Positions 24,017 to 33,055 of a DNA stretch of 40,419 nt are shown one piece after another. A program made the position numbers and the translations under genes. Origin of the DNA: Candidatus Sulfotelmatobacter sp. (GTDB lineage Bacteria; Acidobacteriota; Terriglobia; Terriglobales; Acidobacteriaceae); contig JASHQK010000682.1 of assembly GCA_030039195.1 (NCBI GenBank), positions 1-40,419 on the forward strand, written 5' to 3'. The notes beneath the pieces are model-generated. The model was not told the origin of the DNA. It ran no database searches and worked only from the letters and a program-made list of their open reading frames with translations. Each line of letters starts with the position of its first letter. Position 1 is the stretch's first letter.

Positions 24017-24060
24017 TTCTTCATTTTTGCTTCGGTGCGCGAAAAACTATTTTCTGCGGA

Positions 24061-24984
24061 CTAGTCGAGATGAGTCAATTCGCGGAAGACCTGGAAGCGG
24101 GCATCAATCTCGTCGCGGGTTAAACATTGCAGGCGCTCGGTGCCGAAGCGCTCGACAGCAAACGATCCCATCACGCCGCCGTAAAAGAGCGCGCGTTTCA
24201 GAGCCTCGCGGCTTACCTGCTTTTGCGACGCGAGATAACCCATGAAGCCGCCGGCGAAGGAGTCGCCTGCGCCGGTCGGATCTTTTACCTCCTCGATGGG
24301 CAGCGCGGGCGCGCGAAAAGGATGATGTCCAATGCCGAACGCTCCTTCGCGGAAGAAAATCGTTGCGCCGTATTCTCCGTGCTTGATGACCAGCGCGCGA
24401 GGGCCCATGGCCAGAACCTTGTTCGCGGCGCGAGGCAGGTTGGTCTCGTGGGCGAGCATCTTGGCTTCGGTGTCGTTGATGAGCAGCACGTCGACCAACT
24501 TCAAAGTCACGGCGAGTTCTTTCGGCGTGCGGTTGATCCAGTAATTCATGGTGTCACAGCCGGTGAGGCGAACTTCATTCATGATGCGGCGGACATCCGC
24601 CTGCAGCGTGGGTTGGATGTTGGCCAGAAACAGAAACTCCGTGTCTTCGTATTCTTTCGGAATCCGCGGCTGAAATGTCTCGAAAACGTTGAGATCGGTG
24701 AAAGTGGTTTTGGCTTCGTTGAGATTGTCGGAGTACGATCCGCCCCAGCGAAACGTCTTGCCCTGAGCGCGTTCGATGCCGCGCGTATCGATGCCATGCT
24801 TTCGGAATACGTCTTCTTCCTTTGGGCCGAAGTCTTCGCCCACCACGGCGACCACGCGCACGGGCGCGAAATAGCTGGCGGCGAGGGCAAAATACGTCGC
24901 CGCCCCACCGAGAATGTTCGCGACGCTGCCGGAAGGCGAGGTCACATCATCGAAGGCAACCGATCCAACCACGAGAATGCTCAT
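24061..24984 (-). CDS. PfkB family carbohydrate/nucleoside kinase
   Basis: A 307-residue ribokinase-fold kinase. The N-terminal region has GSVAFDDVTSP and NILGGAATYFALAASYF, with the GG substrate-lid motif. The C-terminal signature is VKDPTGAGDSFAGGFMGYL with catalytic base Asp241. A central INDTEAKML segment is also typical. PfkB enzymes phosphorylate sugars or nucleosides; the substrate cannot be read from the sequence. It starts 24 nt after the stop of the MTA phosphorylase gene, preceded by AGGAG, so the two form one transcript. This may indicate salvage of a product of 5'-methylthioadenosine or another nucleoside, for example a ribose derivative or adenosine. That link is inference only. 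Confidence 0.88.
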   Translation of the reverse strand: MSILVVGSVAFDDVTSPSGSVANILGGAATYFALAASYFAPVRVVAVVGEDFGPKEEDVFRKHGIDTRGIERAQGKTFRWGGSYSDNLNEAKTTFTDLNVFETFQPRIPKEYEDTEFLFLANIQPTLQADVRRIMNEVRLTGCDTMNYWINRTPKELAVTLKLVDVLLINDTEAKMLAHETNLPRAANKVLAMGPRALVIKHGEYGATIFFREGAFGIGHHPFRAPALPIEEVKDPTGAGDSFAGGFMGYLASQKQVSREALKRALFYGGVMGSFAVERFGTERLQCLTRDEIDARFQVFRELTHLD

Positions 24985-25008
24985 GCGCGATCTTGCTCCT
25001 GGTGCGGG

Positions 25009-25887
25009 CTAGTTTGCTTTAATTTTCTGCAGGTACTTTCCAACGATCAGATTCAGCTTTTTCTTGGTTGCCGGAGGAATTTTCTTGGGATCGCTGAGGA
25101 TGGCATGAGCCACGGCCGATCCGCAGCCGCAGCCGCGCTCGCGGGGAATCGCACCCACCGTCTCGCGCACAACCTTGCACGCGTTCTCGGCATTTTTGAG
25201 GAGCACGGCCACGACCTGATCGACCGTGACTGAATCGTGGTGCGGATGCCAGCAATCGTAGTCCGTGACCATGGCCACTGTCACGTAGCAGAGCTCGGCC
25301 TCGCGCGCCAGTTTGGCTTCTTGCAGGTTCGTCATGCCGATGACGTCCATGCCCAGACCGCGGTAGACATTCGATTCGGCCTTGGTTGAAAACTGGGGAC
25401 CCTCCATGCAGACGTAAGTTCCGCCGTGCTTGCCGACAACGCCAACTCTGTTGCAAGCTGCTTCGACCACACCTGCCAGTTCCGCGCACACGGGATCGGC
25501 AAAGGCGATGTGAGCGACGAGGCCATCGCCGAAAAAGGTGTCGACGCGATGCCGGGTGCGGTCGAAGAATTGATCAGGAATGAGGAACTCCAACGGCTTG
25601 TGTTCTTCCTTGAGGGAGCCGACCGCCGAAATGGAAACAATGCGCTCGACGCCCAGTTGCTTAAAACCGTGAATGTTGGCGCGAAAATTCAACTCGCTTG
25701 GCAACAGACGATGGCCGCGTCCATGCCGGGCCAGAAATGCAACTTTACGTCCTTCCAGTGTGCCGCAGACGTAAGCATCGGAAGGCGGACCAAAGGGCGT
25801 ACGCAGGCGTACTTCCTTCACTTTGGTTAGCCCGGGCATGGAATACAACCCGCTGCCGCCGATGATGCCAATTTCCGCTTGTGGCAA
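25009..25887 (-). CDS. mtnP: S-methyl-5'-thioadenosine phosphorylase
   Basis: A 292-residue protein taken from the TTG at 25887, four bases after GGAGG (25892-25896). The frame extends to another TTG at 25920, which would place that ribosome-binding site inside the gene. It begins [19 protein letters not shown]. It shows phosphate-binding [34 protein letters not shown], the nucleoside-site block [19 protein letters not shown], and the purine-site [18 protein letters not shown] with VTDYDCWH. MtnP splits 5'-methylthioadenosine from polyamine and other SAM-dependent pathways into adenine and 5-methylthioribose-1-phosphate. No other methionine-salvage genes are next to it; a PfkB kinase follows in the same operon. 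Confidence 0.93.
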   Translation of the reverse strand: MPQAEIGIIGGSGLYSMPGLTKVKEVRLRTPFGPPSDAYVCGTLEGRKVAFLARHGRGHRLLPSELNFRANIHGFKQLGVERIVSISAVGSLKEEHKPLEFLIPDQFFDRTRHRVDTFFGDGLVAHIAFADPVCAELAGVVEAACNRVGVVGKHGGTYVCMEGPQFSTKAESNVYRGLGMDVIGMTNLQEAKLAREAELCYVTVAMVTDYDCWHPHHDSVTVDQVVAVLLKNAENACKVVRETVGAIPRERGCGCGSAVAHAILSDPKKIPPATKKKLNLIVGKYLQKIKAN

Positions 25888-25972
25888 TGCGCCTCCAGAG
25901 AGATCGCCTCGAAAAGTCAAACCCGTGATTATACAGGACGAGAGTAACCCAAATTCTGACCAAAGCCCGCCA

Positions 25973-26003
25973 GGTAGTGGCTGAACTCAAATTCGCCACT
26001 ACC
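25973..26003. repeat. Perfect 9-bp inverted repeat upstream of mtnP
   Basis: GGTAGTGGC (25973-25981), 13-nt loop, GCCACTACC (25995-26003). It lies in the divergent region between mtnP and the small CxxC gene (25888-26293, about 400 nt), which holds no gene I can support. It could be an operator or an RNA hairpin in the mtnP leader. Confidence 0.6.
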
Positions 26004-26030
26004 GCCCGCCGCAGTGTTCCAATTTCCCTA

Positions 26031-26064
26031 ACCACCGAGGGCACAAAGCAACACGAAGGAAACC
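26031..26064. repeat. CACGAAG-family intergenic repeat, copy
   Basis: ACCACCGAGGGCACAAAGCA followed by ACACGAAGGAAACC, matching the copies at 5099, 8556 and 11690. Confidence 0.6.
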
Positions 26065-26293
26065 GGCGGTCAGCATCCTAAGGCGCAGAATCTGCAAAGA
26101 GTTTCACTGGCAGCCTAAGTTCCTGGCGTCGGCTGCGCGTAAATGCCTGCGTGGCAAGGAACAGCCGACGAAGGGGTGCGGCCTTTGAATTGCATCGTGC
26201 ATCCTGATCTCTCACCGAGAGATGCCGGCGGGCTCGCTCGATGCAGAGTGCGCTGGTTTCGCGGACCTCGAGGGATCTCCCAGGCACACCTTC

Positions 26294-26698
26294 ATGGCCT
26301 TCAAAGAAATCTTCTGGATGGCGTGCGACTCCACCGAGCAACTCCGCGCAGAATATGGCCCTTTTCGCACGCGCGCTGAAGCGGAACTGGAAGCGAAAAA
26401 ACTTGGTTTCGAATACCTGCTGCGCTACGAGCACATGCTTGGCGAGAATGACGAGATCGAGGAAGTGCGCTGCATTTTCATCGAATTACCCGGAGCATTG
26501 CCGATCGGAGCGGAATCTCTGGCGGTAACTTTGCACACGCGCTGCGCCACCTGCGGAGAATCAGCCGCGCACGAAAAGGGTTGGCAGGCTGAGGTCTGGG
26601 CTGACATCCACGAGTTCGAGCACTCCCGCCATCGCGTGCGGCTCTTCCAGCATGCCCGCGGCAAAGGTCTCAAGGAAATCGGCGACTGGCGGGGATAG
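26294..26698 (+). CDS. Hypothetical small protein with a CxxC motif
   Basis: I chose the ATG at 26294, giving 134 residues (MAFKEIFWMACDSTEQLRAE...). The frame is open to an ATG at 26222, but those 24 residues look non-conserved in character. The protein has an N-terminal segment with the pattern YGPFRTRAEAELEAKKLGFEYLLRYEH, like small alpha/beta proteins that accept a strand-helix unit. A later HTRCATCGESAAHEKGW block holds a CxxC that might bind zinc or be redox-active, and the end is basic. No signal peptide or membrane segment is seen. I do not recognise a named family, although similar short acidobacterial proteins seem familiar. Neither start has a good Shine-Dalgarno sequence. It is divergent from mtnP and lies 150 nt before the broken phosphoesterase gene. 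Confidence 0.65.
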   Translation: MAFKEIFWMACDSTEQLRAEYGPFRTRAEAELEAKKLGFEYLLRYEHMLGENDEIEEVRCIFIELPGALPIGAESLAVTLHTRCATCGESAAHEKGWQAEVWADIHEFEHSRHRVRLFQHARGKGLKEIGDWRG

Positions 26699-26719
26699 AC
26701 CGTAGGTTTGCGAACTTTC

Positions 26720-26788
26720 GGTCAAATTTCTGCAAAAATACGTAAATTCCATTGACCAGGCAGGCATAGTATGGAGAGCATAGGTCAA
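26720..26788. promoter_or_regulatory. Three evenly spaced GGTCAA half-sites
   Basis: GGTCAA (26720-26725), its complement TTGACC (26752-26757) and GGTCAA again (26783-26788) lie 32 and 31 bp apart, close to three helical turns. They are 61-129 bp upstream of the phosphoesterase start. TTGACC could also be a -35 element, but no matching -10 lies at 16-18 bp. Regulator binding is a guess. Confidence 0.3.
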
Positions 26789-26848
26789 CGAGTTCGCCCC
26801 CCTGTAAATTCAACCTGGAACTTCTAGACAACAAAAGTGAGGTTCGCT

Positions 26849-28272
26849 ATGCGCGCGCTCTTGATGACCTTGTTGGTGGGAAGCCTCTTTGCAACGTCAA
26901 TAACCGCCCATGCCCAGATGCCAAGGTTTGAACATGTCGTGGTGATTGTTCAGGAGAACCGCACTCCCGACAACCTCTTCCAGGCTTTGTGCGACACACC
27001 GGAGGCCTGCAGCCCGAACCCTGGGATCTCGCAGTACAACATTCAAACGCACAATTGGCTGGACAAAACGCAGTCGACTGGAGTGATCCAGCCGTTGTCG
27101 ATTCCGCTGGCGAGTCACTTCGATCTGCTTCATTCCCACACGGCTTTCGTGAAGCAATGCGACCTGGACTCGAAAACCGGCAAATGCGCGATGGACGGCG
27201 CTGCCCTGGTCCCGTGTGGTCACGGAGCATGTCCGGCGCAGGCAGCATTCCGCTTCGTCGACAATTCCACCGGAATTCTGAACCCATACCTGATGCTCGC
27301 CCGGGAATATGGCTGGGCCAATTACATGTTTCAGACAAATCAAGGTCCCAGCTTTCCCGCGCACCAGTTCATTTTCGGGGGAACCTCGGCACCCAGTGCC
27401 GCCGATGACGCGGCGGGCGTTTTCGTCGCCGAAAATCCCCTCGGAACTGGGGAAGTCGCTGGCTGTAACGCGCCCGCCGGCACGGAAGTGCGGCTGATTT
27501 CACCACCAGACGTGGAAGGGGATTCATTTATCCCTGCTTCGAGCACGACACAATTCCGGATGTGCTCCCGTCCGTGGACTGGCGATATTACACTCCTTCG
27601 GCGGGTTCCATCTGGACCGCACCCAATGCCATTCGACATATTTGCCAGCCAAACGAGCCAACCGGCGGAACCTGTGAAGGCGCGGATTGGATGGATCACG
27701 TCGATCTCAAATCCGCCGACGTTCTGACCGATATCTCAGCTTGCCAATTGCGCGAATTGAGCTGGGTTATCCCGACTGGGCAAAACTCCGATCATTCCGG
27801 CCTCAACGACGGCGGCGGGCCGGACTGGGTCGCGTCGATCGTAAATGCGATTGGGGGAAGCGGTTGCTACAATCCCGACGGCAGTACCTACTGGGAGAGC
27901 ACTGCGATCCTGATCACCTGGGACGATTGGGGAGGATGGTACGATCACGAGCCACCGGAGATTCTACCCCAGCCGCAGGGCGATTATCAGTATGGTTTCC
28001 GCGTGCCGTTGATCGTCGTGTCAGCCTACACGCGGCCTAGGCTGATCGAAAATTCCAGGTATGACTTCGGCAGCATCCTGCGTTTCATCGAGCGCAATTT
28101 TGGCGCTAGGGGGGGAACGTTGAACTTTGCCGATGCGCGTGCCAGCGACGCATTGGAAGGATTCTTCGATTTTCGGCTGTTCCCGCGAGTCTTCGTTCAG
28201 ATTCCGTCAGTCCGCTCGGCGGAGTCTTTTATCAATGACAGCAGGCCACCTTTGGATCCAGATGACGACTAG
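26849..28272 (+). pseudogene. Secreted PF04185-type phosphoesterase/phospholipase C, single frameshift
   Basis: The reading frame starts at the ATG at 26849, with GTGAGG at 26837-26842 as the ribosome-binding site. It encodes a signal peptide ending near TAHAQ and the family motif FEHVVVIVQENRTPDNLF. The frame stays clearly homologous until DVEGDS near 27525, then becomes nonsense and ends at 27727. The -1 frame takes over around 27529 with YPCFEHDTIPDVLPSV and continues with strong family character (WRYYTPSAGSIWTAPNAIRH, then DHSGLNDGGGPDW, then ITWDDWGGWYDHEPP) to the TAG at 28270-28272. One base missing near 27519-27531 explains everything. Both halves are otherwise intact, so this is either a recent mutation or a sequencing/assembly error. 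The enzyme would hydrolyse phosphoesters outside the cytoplasm. It is the second member of this family in the window, after 416-3280. Confidence 0.85.
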
Positions 28273-28302
28273 ATTGAATCGAAAGTGAGGCTGCTGCGGA
28301 AG

Positions 28303-29052
28303 TCAAGCCCCAGTTAATCCACTGGCCGCCGCGCGATCCACGAGCCAGATCAGTTTCCCGTTCGCCGGGTGTACTAACTTCGCCGGATACTGCTCGCCCG
28401 GAGCATCGCTCTGTAAGACGGCTTGCAGGGCGGGTGCTTTGTCTGTCCCGCTGACCAGAAAAGCCACACGGCGACCGGTATTCAGAACCGGAATCGTGAA
28501 TGTGATCCGGTAGGTATTGAACTTTTCCACCCAATTCGCGACGACCAGCTTCGATTTTTCCTGCAGAGCTGCGGTGCCGGGGAATAGCGAAGCTGTGTGT
28601 CCATCGGGGCCGAGGCCGAGAAGGATCAGATCGAAGAGAGGTAACTGCCCAGGGTCAAGGGCAAAGAACTTGCGCAAGGTTTGATCGTAAGCCTCTGCGG
28701 CGGCGGCGGCATCCGGGTTCTCGGCGGGAACACGAAAAATATTTTCCTGCGGAACGGGAACCTTCGACAACATGGCTTCGTTCGCCATTTTGAAGTTGCT
28801 GTCTTTGTCCGTCGGAGGTACATGACGTTCATCGCCAAAAAAGAAGAACATCTTGTCCCAGGGAAGAGAATTGCGGGCGTTGGTGGCGAGCAGATTGTAG
28901 AGACTCCGCGGGGTTGAGCCGCCGGAGAGGGCAAGGGCGAAGCGTCCGCGCTCGTCGACGGCCTCCTTGGCGGCATGCGCTACGAGCTCAGCCCCGGCTT
29001 CAAACAGCTCCTGCGGGGTGGTCAAGGTACGGATTTCGAGCGTGGAACTCAT
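28303..29052 (-). CDS. pgl: 6-phosphogluconolactonase
   Basis: A 249-residue protein of the NagB/RpiA/Pgl superfamily. The N-terminal part has FALALSGGSTPRSLYNLLA (about 42-60), then FFFGDERHVPPTDKDSNFKMANEAML (about 70-95), and the Pgl-specific DLILLGLGPDGHTASLFPGT (about 140-160). The end carries RITFTIPVLNTGRRVAFLVSG. It hydrolyses 6-phosphogluconolactone to 6-phosphogluconate, the second step of the oxidative pentose phosphate pathway. The ATG at 29052 has GAG six bases upstream. It is the last gene of the tkt-tal-gnd-zwf-glk-pgl run, 114 nt after glk, with a hairpin in that gap. Confidence 0.93.
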   Translation of the reverse strand: MSSTLEIRTLTTPQELFEAGAELVAHAAKEAVDERGRFALALSGGSTPRSLYNLLATNARNSLPWDKMFFFFGDERHVPPTDKDSNFKMANEAMLSKVPVPQENIFRVPAENPDAAAAAEAYDQTLRKFFALDPGQLPLFDLILLGLGPDGHTASLFPGTAALQEKSKLVVANWVEKFNTYRITFTIPVLNTGRRVAFLVSGTDKAPALQAVLQSDAPGEQYPAKLVHPANGKLIWLVDRAAASGLTGA

Positions 29053-29115
29053 CTTGATCTCAATCGCAACCGAGATACGAAAACGAAGAGCCGCGTCTTT
29101 GGGGCCGATTCTTAC

Positions 29116-29136
29116 GGAGGGCCTTAAAGGCCGTCC
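29116..29136. repeat. Hairpin between glk and pgl
   Basis: GGCCTT-A-AAGGCC (29120-29132), extended by GGA/TCC beyond one mismatch. It sits in the 114-nt glk-pgl gap. It could be a processing or partial termination signal that sets pgl expression, or a REP-like palindrome. Confidence 0.45.
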
Positions 29137-29166
29137 CTTTCAAAACTGCAAGTAATCAGAGGACCC

Positions 29167-30153
29167 CTAGCCGTGAGCGGCTCGCGCTGCGGCGCAGCGA
29201 GCAGCTCCCATCAACCCGGCTTTCTCGTTGGTCACGACTTGGACGGGGATCGATTCCACCAGCGGCCGCAGGCGTCCCTTATAAAGGAATGATTCCATAA
29301 AGGCCGGGGCTTTCAGCTTGCTGAGAATCTTGGGTGAGATGCCGCCGGTCAGAAAAAGGCCGCCTGTGGCCATCACCTTAAGTGCGAGATTTGAAGCTTC
29401 GGCACCGTAGACCGAAATCCAGATGTCGAGCGCTTTCTCGGCAAGCGGGCAGGAACCCTCGATCGCCGCCTTTGAGATGGCGGCCGCGGGATCACCGGCG
29501 GCCATTTTCGCCGCTAGTTCGGGTGATTCTTTGGCAAGGCCGGAGTCGCGAAGGAATTCATAGACGTTCACCAGGCCCGGGCCAGAAAGAATACGTTCGT
29601 AGCTGACATGTCCAAAACGCGCCTTGAGAAAACGCAGCAACTCCATCTGCAGATCATTTTGCGGAGCAAGATCGGCGTGTCCGCCTTCGCAGGCGAAAAC
29701 GTGGTGGCCTTTGCCGTCCCAGAAGAGCCCGGCCTCGCCTAGCCCCGTGCCCGGTGCAATCACGCCTTGATTGCCAATAGTGGGGCCGGAGACCGTATTC
29801 AAAGGAACAAGATCAGCGGCACTGAGGGCACCAATGCCCCAGGCGCTGGCCTCGAGATCATTGATAAGCAGCGTGGCAGGAAGATGAATCTGTTTGGCCA
29901 GCAGAGACTGTTCAATCACCCAGGGCAAGTTCGAAGTTTCCACACGCCCATTCCTGACCGGGCCGGCGATGCCGAAGCAGGCGGCTTCCGGGCGGGTGCC
30001 GGAATCGTCCAGAAACTTTACGACGATTTCGCCCAGTTCGCTGTGCTGACGGCTGGGGAAGACACGTTCCGAGACTAGACGAAGATTACCATTCTGGGGT
30101 TGAAAGTAAGCCAGCCTGGCATTGGTCCCACCAATATCGCCGGCTAGAATCAT
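29167..30153 (-). CDS. glk: Glucokinase (Glk, ROK-independent bacterial type)
   Basis: A 328-residue protein from the ATG at 30153. The frame reads on to 30267, but that extension lies inside zwf. The N-terminal phosphate-binding loop is [19 protein letters not shown]. The second motif is [15 protein letters not shown] (about 130), then the glucose-binding [12 protein letters not shown] (about 155), and a C-terminal [12 protein letters not shown]. This is the bacterial glucokinase family (PF02685), not ROK. It phosphorylates glucose with ATP to glucose-6-phosphate, the substrate of the adjacent zwf product. Its ATG overlaps the zwf stop (ATGA), with GGAGGA about ten bases upstream, so the two are translationally coupled. 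The tail is Ala-rich. Confidence 0.93.
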   Translation of the reverse strand: MILAGDIGGTNARLAYFQPQNGNLRLVSERVFPSRQHSELGEIVVKFLDDSGTRPEAACFGIAGPVRNGRVETSNLPWVIEQSLLAKQIHLPATLLINDLEASAWGIGALSAADLVPLNTVSGPTIGNQGVIAPGTGLGEAGLFWDGKGHHVFACEGGHADLAPQNDLQMELLRFLKARFGHVSYERILSGPGLVNVYEFLRDSGLAKESPELAAKMAAGDPAAAISKAAIEGSCPLAEKALDIWISVYGAEASNLALKVMATGGLFLTGGISPKILSKLKAPAFMESFLYKGRLRPLVESIPVQVVTNEKAGLMGAARCAAARAAHG

Positions 30154-31691
30154 TTTTCGAAGTTCCTCCAGCGGCGTCCGTCGCGCTCCAGCAGTTCGTC
30201 GGCGTCCTTCGGCCCCCACGCGCCCGATGCATAATTGGGAAAATTGCGCGGCGGCAGGGCCTTCCACACGTCAAGAATCGGGTTTACGACCGACCACCCT
30301 GCTTCCACCATGTCGGCGCGCTGAAACAAAGTTTGATCGCCGATCATGCAGTCATGCAACAGGCGTTCATATCCGGTGCTGGGCTGCTTGCCGAAGTACT
30401 CCTGATATTCGAAGTTCATGTCGACCGTGCCCAGGCGCATGATCGGCCCTGGAACCTTGGCCGCAAACTGCAGTGAAATGCCTTCTTCCGGCTGGATGTG
30501 CAGCACCAGCTGGTTGGGCATAAGTTGTTCGACCGGCGTATCGCGGAACAACACAAACGGCGCCCGCCGGAACTGTATCACGATGTGCGTGTTGCGCACT
30601 GGCATGCGCTTGCCCGTGCGCAGATAAAACGGAACGTCGGCCCAGCGCCAGTTATCGATCAACAGCTTCATGGCGACGAAGGTTTCGGTGCGCGAATCCG
30701 GCGGCACGTCGGGCTCGGTGCGATAGGCTGGAACTCGCTTGCCCTCTTCCATTCCCTCGCCATATTGGCCACGGACCGAGCGGCTTAACACCTCTTCATC
30801 GCTCATGGGCTGGATGGCATGCAGAATCTTCGCCTGCTCATCGCGGACCGCATTTGCGTCGAACGAGATGGGCGGCTCCATGGCGGTGAGCGAAATCAGT
30901 TGCATGATGTGATTGGGCACCATGTCACGCAGCGAACCCGCATGGTCAAAATAACTGCCCCGGCCTTCCACGCCCACGATTTCGGCGACAGAAATCTGCA
31001 CATGATCGATGTAGCGTCGATTCCAGACCGGCTCAAAGATTCCGTTGGCGAAACGAAACGCCAAAATGTTCTGCACCGTTTCTTTGCCGAGATAATGGTC
31101 AATCCGATAGATCTGAGTTTCGGCGACGACTTTGAGTAACTGCTGATTCAGTTTCTTGGCCGATTCGAGATCATGGCCGAAAGGCTTCTCAATGACTATG
31201 CGGCGCCAATGGCTGTTGTCCTGTTCCATTAAGCCGGTGGTGGCCAGTTGCTCGACGATCGGCCCGAAGAAACTGGGCGCAGTGGCCAGATAGTAAAAAA
31301 AATTCTGGTGCGTCCCGTGCTCCTGGTCGATCTTGCTCAGGTAATCCTTTAGCTGCGGAAAAAGGTTCTTGTCGTTAAAGTCTCCCGTGTAATAGTAGAA
31401 GCTGCGGTTGAACCACTTCCAGAGATCGTCGTCGACACAATCTCCACAATAAGACTTGATATCGTCATACACGCGCTTGCGAAATTCTTCGTCGGGCATC
31501 TGCGAGCGCGCCACTCCCACCACGGCAAATTCGCGCGAGAGCAAGCCGGCCCGCGCAAGGTTATACAAGGCAGGAATGAGCATGCGCCCGGTCAGATCGC
31601 CGGCCGCGCCGAAGATCACCATCACGCACGGATCACTCTGCTTACCGACGCGAGGGGTGGCCAAAGTGGGCCGTTCCGCTAGTTGAGCCAT
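30150..31691 (-). CDS. zwf: Glucose-6-phosphate 1-dehydrogenase
   Basis: A 513-residue protein of normal family length. The NADP-binding motif is [18 protein letters not shown] (about 26-43); the usual GASGDL reads GAAGDL here. The substrate and active-site block is [14 protein letters not shown] (about 195-208) with catalytic His and Lys. The later [13 protein letters not shown] and [18 protein letters not shown] segments are typical. It oxidises glucose-6-phosphate to 6-phosphogluconolactone, making NADPH. The ATG at 31691 has GAGG seven bases upstream. It lies between gnd and glk on the same strand; 57 nt separate it from the gnd stop. Confidence 0.95.
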   Translation of the reverse strand: MAQLAERPTLATPRVGKQSDPCVMVIFGAAGDLTGRMLIPALYNLARAGLLSREFAVVGVARSQMPDEEFRKRVYDDIKSYCGDCVDDDLWKWFNRSFYYYTGDFNDKNLFPQLKDYLSKIDQEHGTHQNFFYYLATAPSFFGPIVEQLATTGLMEQDNSHWRRIVIEKPFGHDLESAKKLNQQLLKVVAETQIYRIDHYLGKETVQNILAFRFANGIFEPVWNRRYIDHVQISVAEIVGVEGRGSYFDHAGSLRDMVPNHIMQLISLTAMEPPISFDANAVRDEQAKILHAIQPMSDEEVLSRSVRGQYGEGMEEGKRVPAYRTEPDVPPDSRTETFVAMKLLIDNWRWADVPFYLRTGKRMPVRNTHIVIQFRRAPFVLFRDTPVEQLMPNQLVLHIQPEEGISLQFAAKVPGPIMRLGTVDMNFEYQEYFGKQPSTGYERLLHDCMIGDQTLFQRADMVEAGWSVVNPILDVWKALPPRNFPNYASGAWGPKDADELLERDGRRWRNFEK

Positions 31692-31748
31692 GAATCAACC
31701 TCGTTTTCGGAAATCTCTCGAACCGCTCGATGCGATCTCGTACTTGCT

Positions 31749-32744
31749 TTATGCACTCTTGACTGTAGCCGATCCGGACTCGACGTGCCCGCCGAATTTC
31801 TGACGCATCGCAGACAGAACTCTCTCTGCGAATGTGTGCTGCTGGCGCGATCGGAAACGCACAAACAGCGCTGCGCTGAGCACATCCACCGGGACGGCTT
31901 CGTCGATCGCGGCTTGAATTGTCCAGCGACCTTCACCGGAGTCTTGCACATAACCCTCGTATTCGGAGAGGGTCGGATTTTCCGCGAGTGCCATTGCCGT
32001 CAGGTCGAGCAGCCAGGAACTGATCACGCTGCCGCGCCGCCAGACTTCGGCGATGTCGGGCAGATTCAAATCGTAGCGTATATCTTCCGCCAGTTCCTTG
32101 CTGGTTGCGTTCTTGAAAATGTCGAAGCCTTCCGCGTAAGCCTGCATGATGCCGTATTCGATTCCGTTATGCACCATCTTCACGAAATGGCCGGCGCCGG
32201 AGGGTCCGCAGTGGATGTAACCGTCTTCTGCCGTGCCTCCGAGTTTTTCGCGGCCGGGCGTGCGCGAAATGTCGCCTTTGCCGGGGGCAAGCGTCTTGAA
32301 AATCGGATCGAGCCGCTGCACGGCTTCTTTCGGACCGCCGATCATCATGCAATAGCCGCGCTCCAGGCCCCACACCCCGCCGCTGGTGCCGACGTCGACG
32401 TAGTGAATGCCCTTAGGTTTCAGTTCGTGAGAGCGACGGACGTCATCTTTGAAATAGGAATTGCCACCGTCGATGATGGCATCGCCCGACTGCAGATGCT
32501 GCGCCAGTTTCTGAACGGTTTGTTCGGTAGGACCGCCGGCTGGAACCATGATCCAGACGGCTCGCGGCGGCTTCAATTTTGCAACCAGGTCCTCCAGCGA
32601 ACTGGATCCGATGGCGCCCTCTCCCGCCAGATGTTGGACGGCATCTGTGCTGAGGTCGGAGACCACGACCTGATGTCCTCCGCGCATCAAGCGGCGCGTC
32701 ATATTCGCGCCCATCCGCCCCAGCCCCACCATTCCTAATTGCAT
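31749..32744 (-). CDS. gnd: 6-phosphogluconate dehydrogenase, decarboxylating, short form
   Basis: A 331-residue protein, the short form seen in GntZ/YqeC-type enzymes rather than the 470-residue long form. The N-terminal Rossmann motif is [19 protein letters not shown]. It shows [13 protein letters not shown] (about 93-105), [20 protein letters not shown] (about 118-137), and [19 protein letters not shown] with the catalytic Lys and Asn (about 180-200). Short forms are often NAD-dependent; the coenzyme cannot be settled here. It makes ribulose-5-phosphate from 6-phosphogluconate. A strong AAGGAG lies five bases before the ATG at 32744. A 311-nt gap rich in repeats separates it from tal upstream. 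Confidence 0.93.
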   Translation of the reverse strand: MQLGMVGLGRMGANMTRRLMRGGHQVVVSDLSTDAVQHLAGEGAIGSSSLEDLVAKLKPPRAVWIMVPAGGPTEQTVQKLAQHLQSGDAIIDGGNSYFKDDVRRSHELKPKGIHYVDVGTSGGVWGLERGYCMMIGGPKEAVQRLDPIFKTLAPGKGDISRTPGREKLGGTAEDGYIHCGPSGAGHFVKMVHNGIEYGIMQAYAEGFDIFKNATSKELAEDIRYDLNLPDIAEVWRRGSVISSWLLDLTAMALAENPTLSEYEGYVQDSGEGRWTIQAAIDEAVPVDVLSAALFVRFRSRQQHTFAERVLSAMRQKFGGHVESGSATVKSA

Positions 32745-32768
32745 GCTTGCTCCTTATGATTGCTTTTG

Positions 32769-32910
32769 CATTCTCCGCGAATTCCTCCGCACACTCCGGA
32801 ATCAGAAGGCTCTTAACGTAAAGGCCGCAGAGAAAAGCCGCAGAGACTGCGGAGAATACACATCTCAATCGACTTCGCTTTCTCTGCGAATCTCTCTGCG
32901 CGCTCTGCGA
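32769..32910. repeat. CGCAGAG/CTCTGCG intergenic repeat block between tal and gnd
   Basis: The 311-nt gap 32745-33055 contains CCGCAGAGAAAAGCCGCAGA (32824-32843) and, further on, the reverse motif in CTCTGCGAATCTCTCTGCG and CTCTGCG (32882-32909), giving an inverted arrangement. TTCTCCGCGAATTCCTCCGC at 32771-32790 is a related unit. I see no gene in the gap. The arms could fold into a long, imperfect hairpin in the tal-gnd transcript. Confidence 0.6.
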
Positions 32911-33055
32911 TCAAAGTGGAAAAATGTCAAAATTCTAGACCGTCCTCTCCATTGCGGTCTCGAATGCGACGCTATCGTCGCAGCTGATCTGCAGAAAGCC
33001 CCATGTGTTCGGACAAGAAGTCTTCAGAGCGTTCACGCGTCTTTCCTTTGCTTCG

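Noticed and set aside
24127-25233. 368-residue plus-strand frame opposite pfkB and mtnP
   Set aside because: It spans two well-supported minus-strand genes and has no motifs of its own.
27515-27535. Programmed -1 ribosomal frameshift in the phosphoesterase gene
   Set aside because: No convincing X XXY YYZ slippery heptamer or downstream stimulatory structure is visible; mutation or sequencing error is simpler.
31683-32738. 351-residue plus-strand frame opposite gnd
   Set aside because: A mirror of gnd; no family features.
32769-32910. CRISPR-like array from repeated CGCAGAG units
   Set aside because: Units are short, irregularly spaced and in opposing orientation, with no spacers of constant length and no cas genes.
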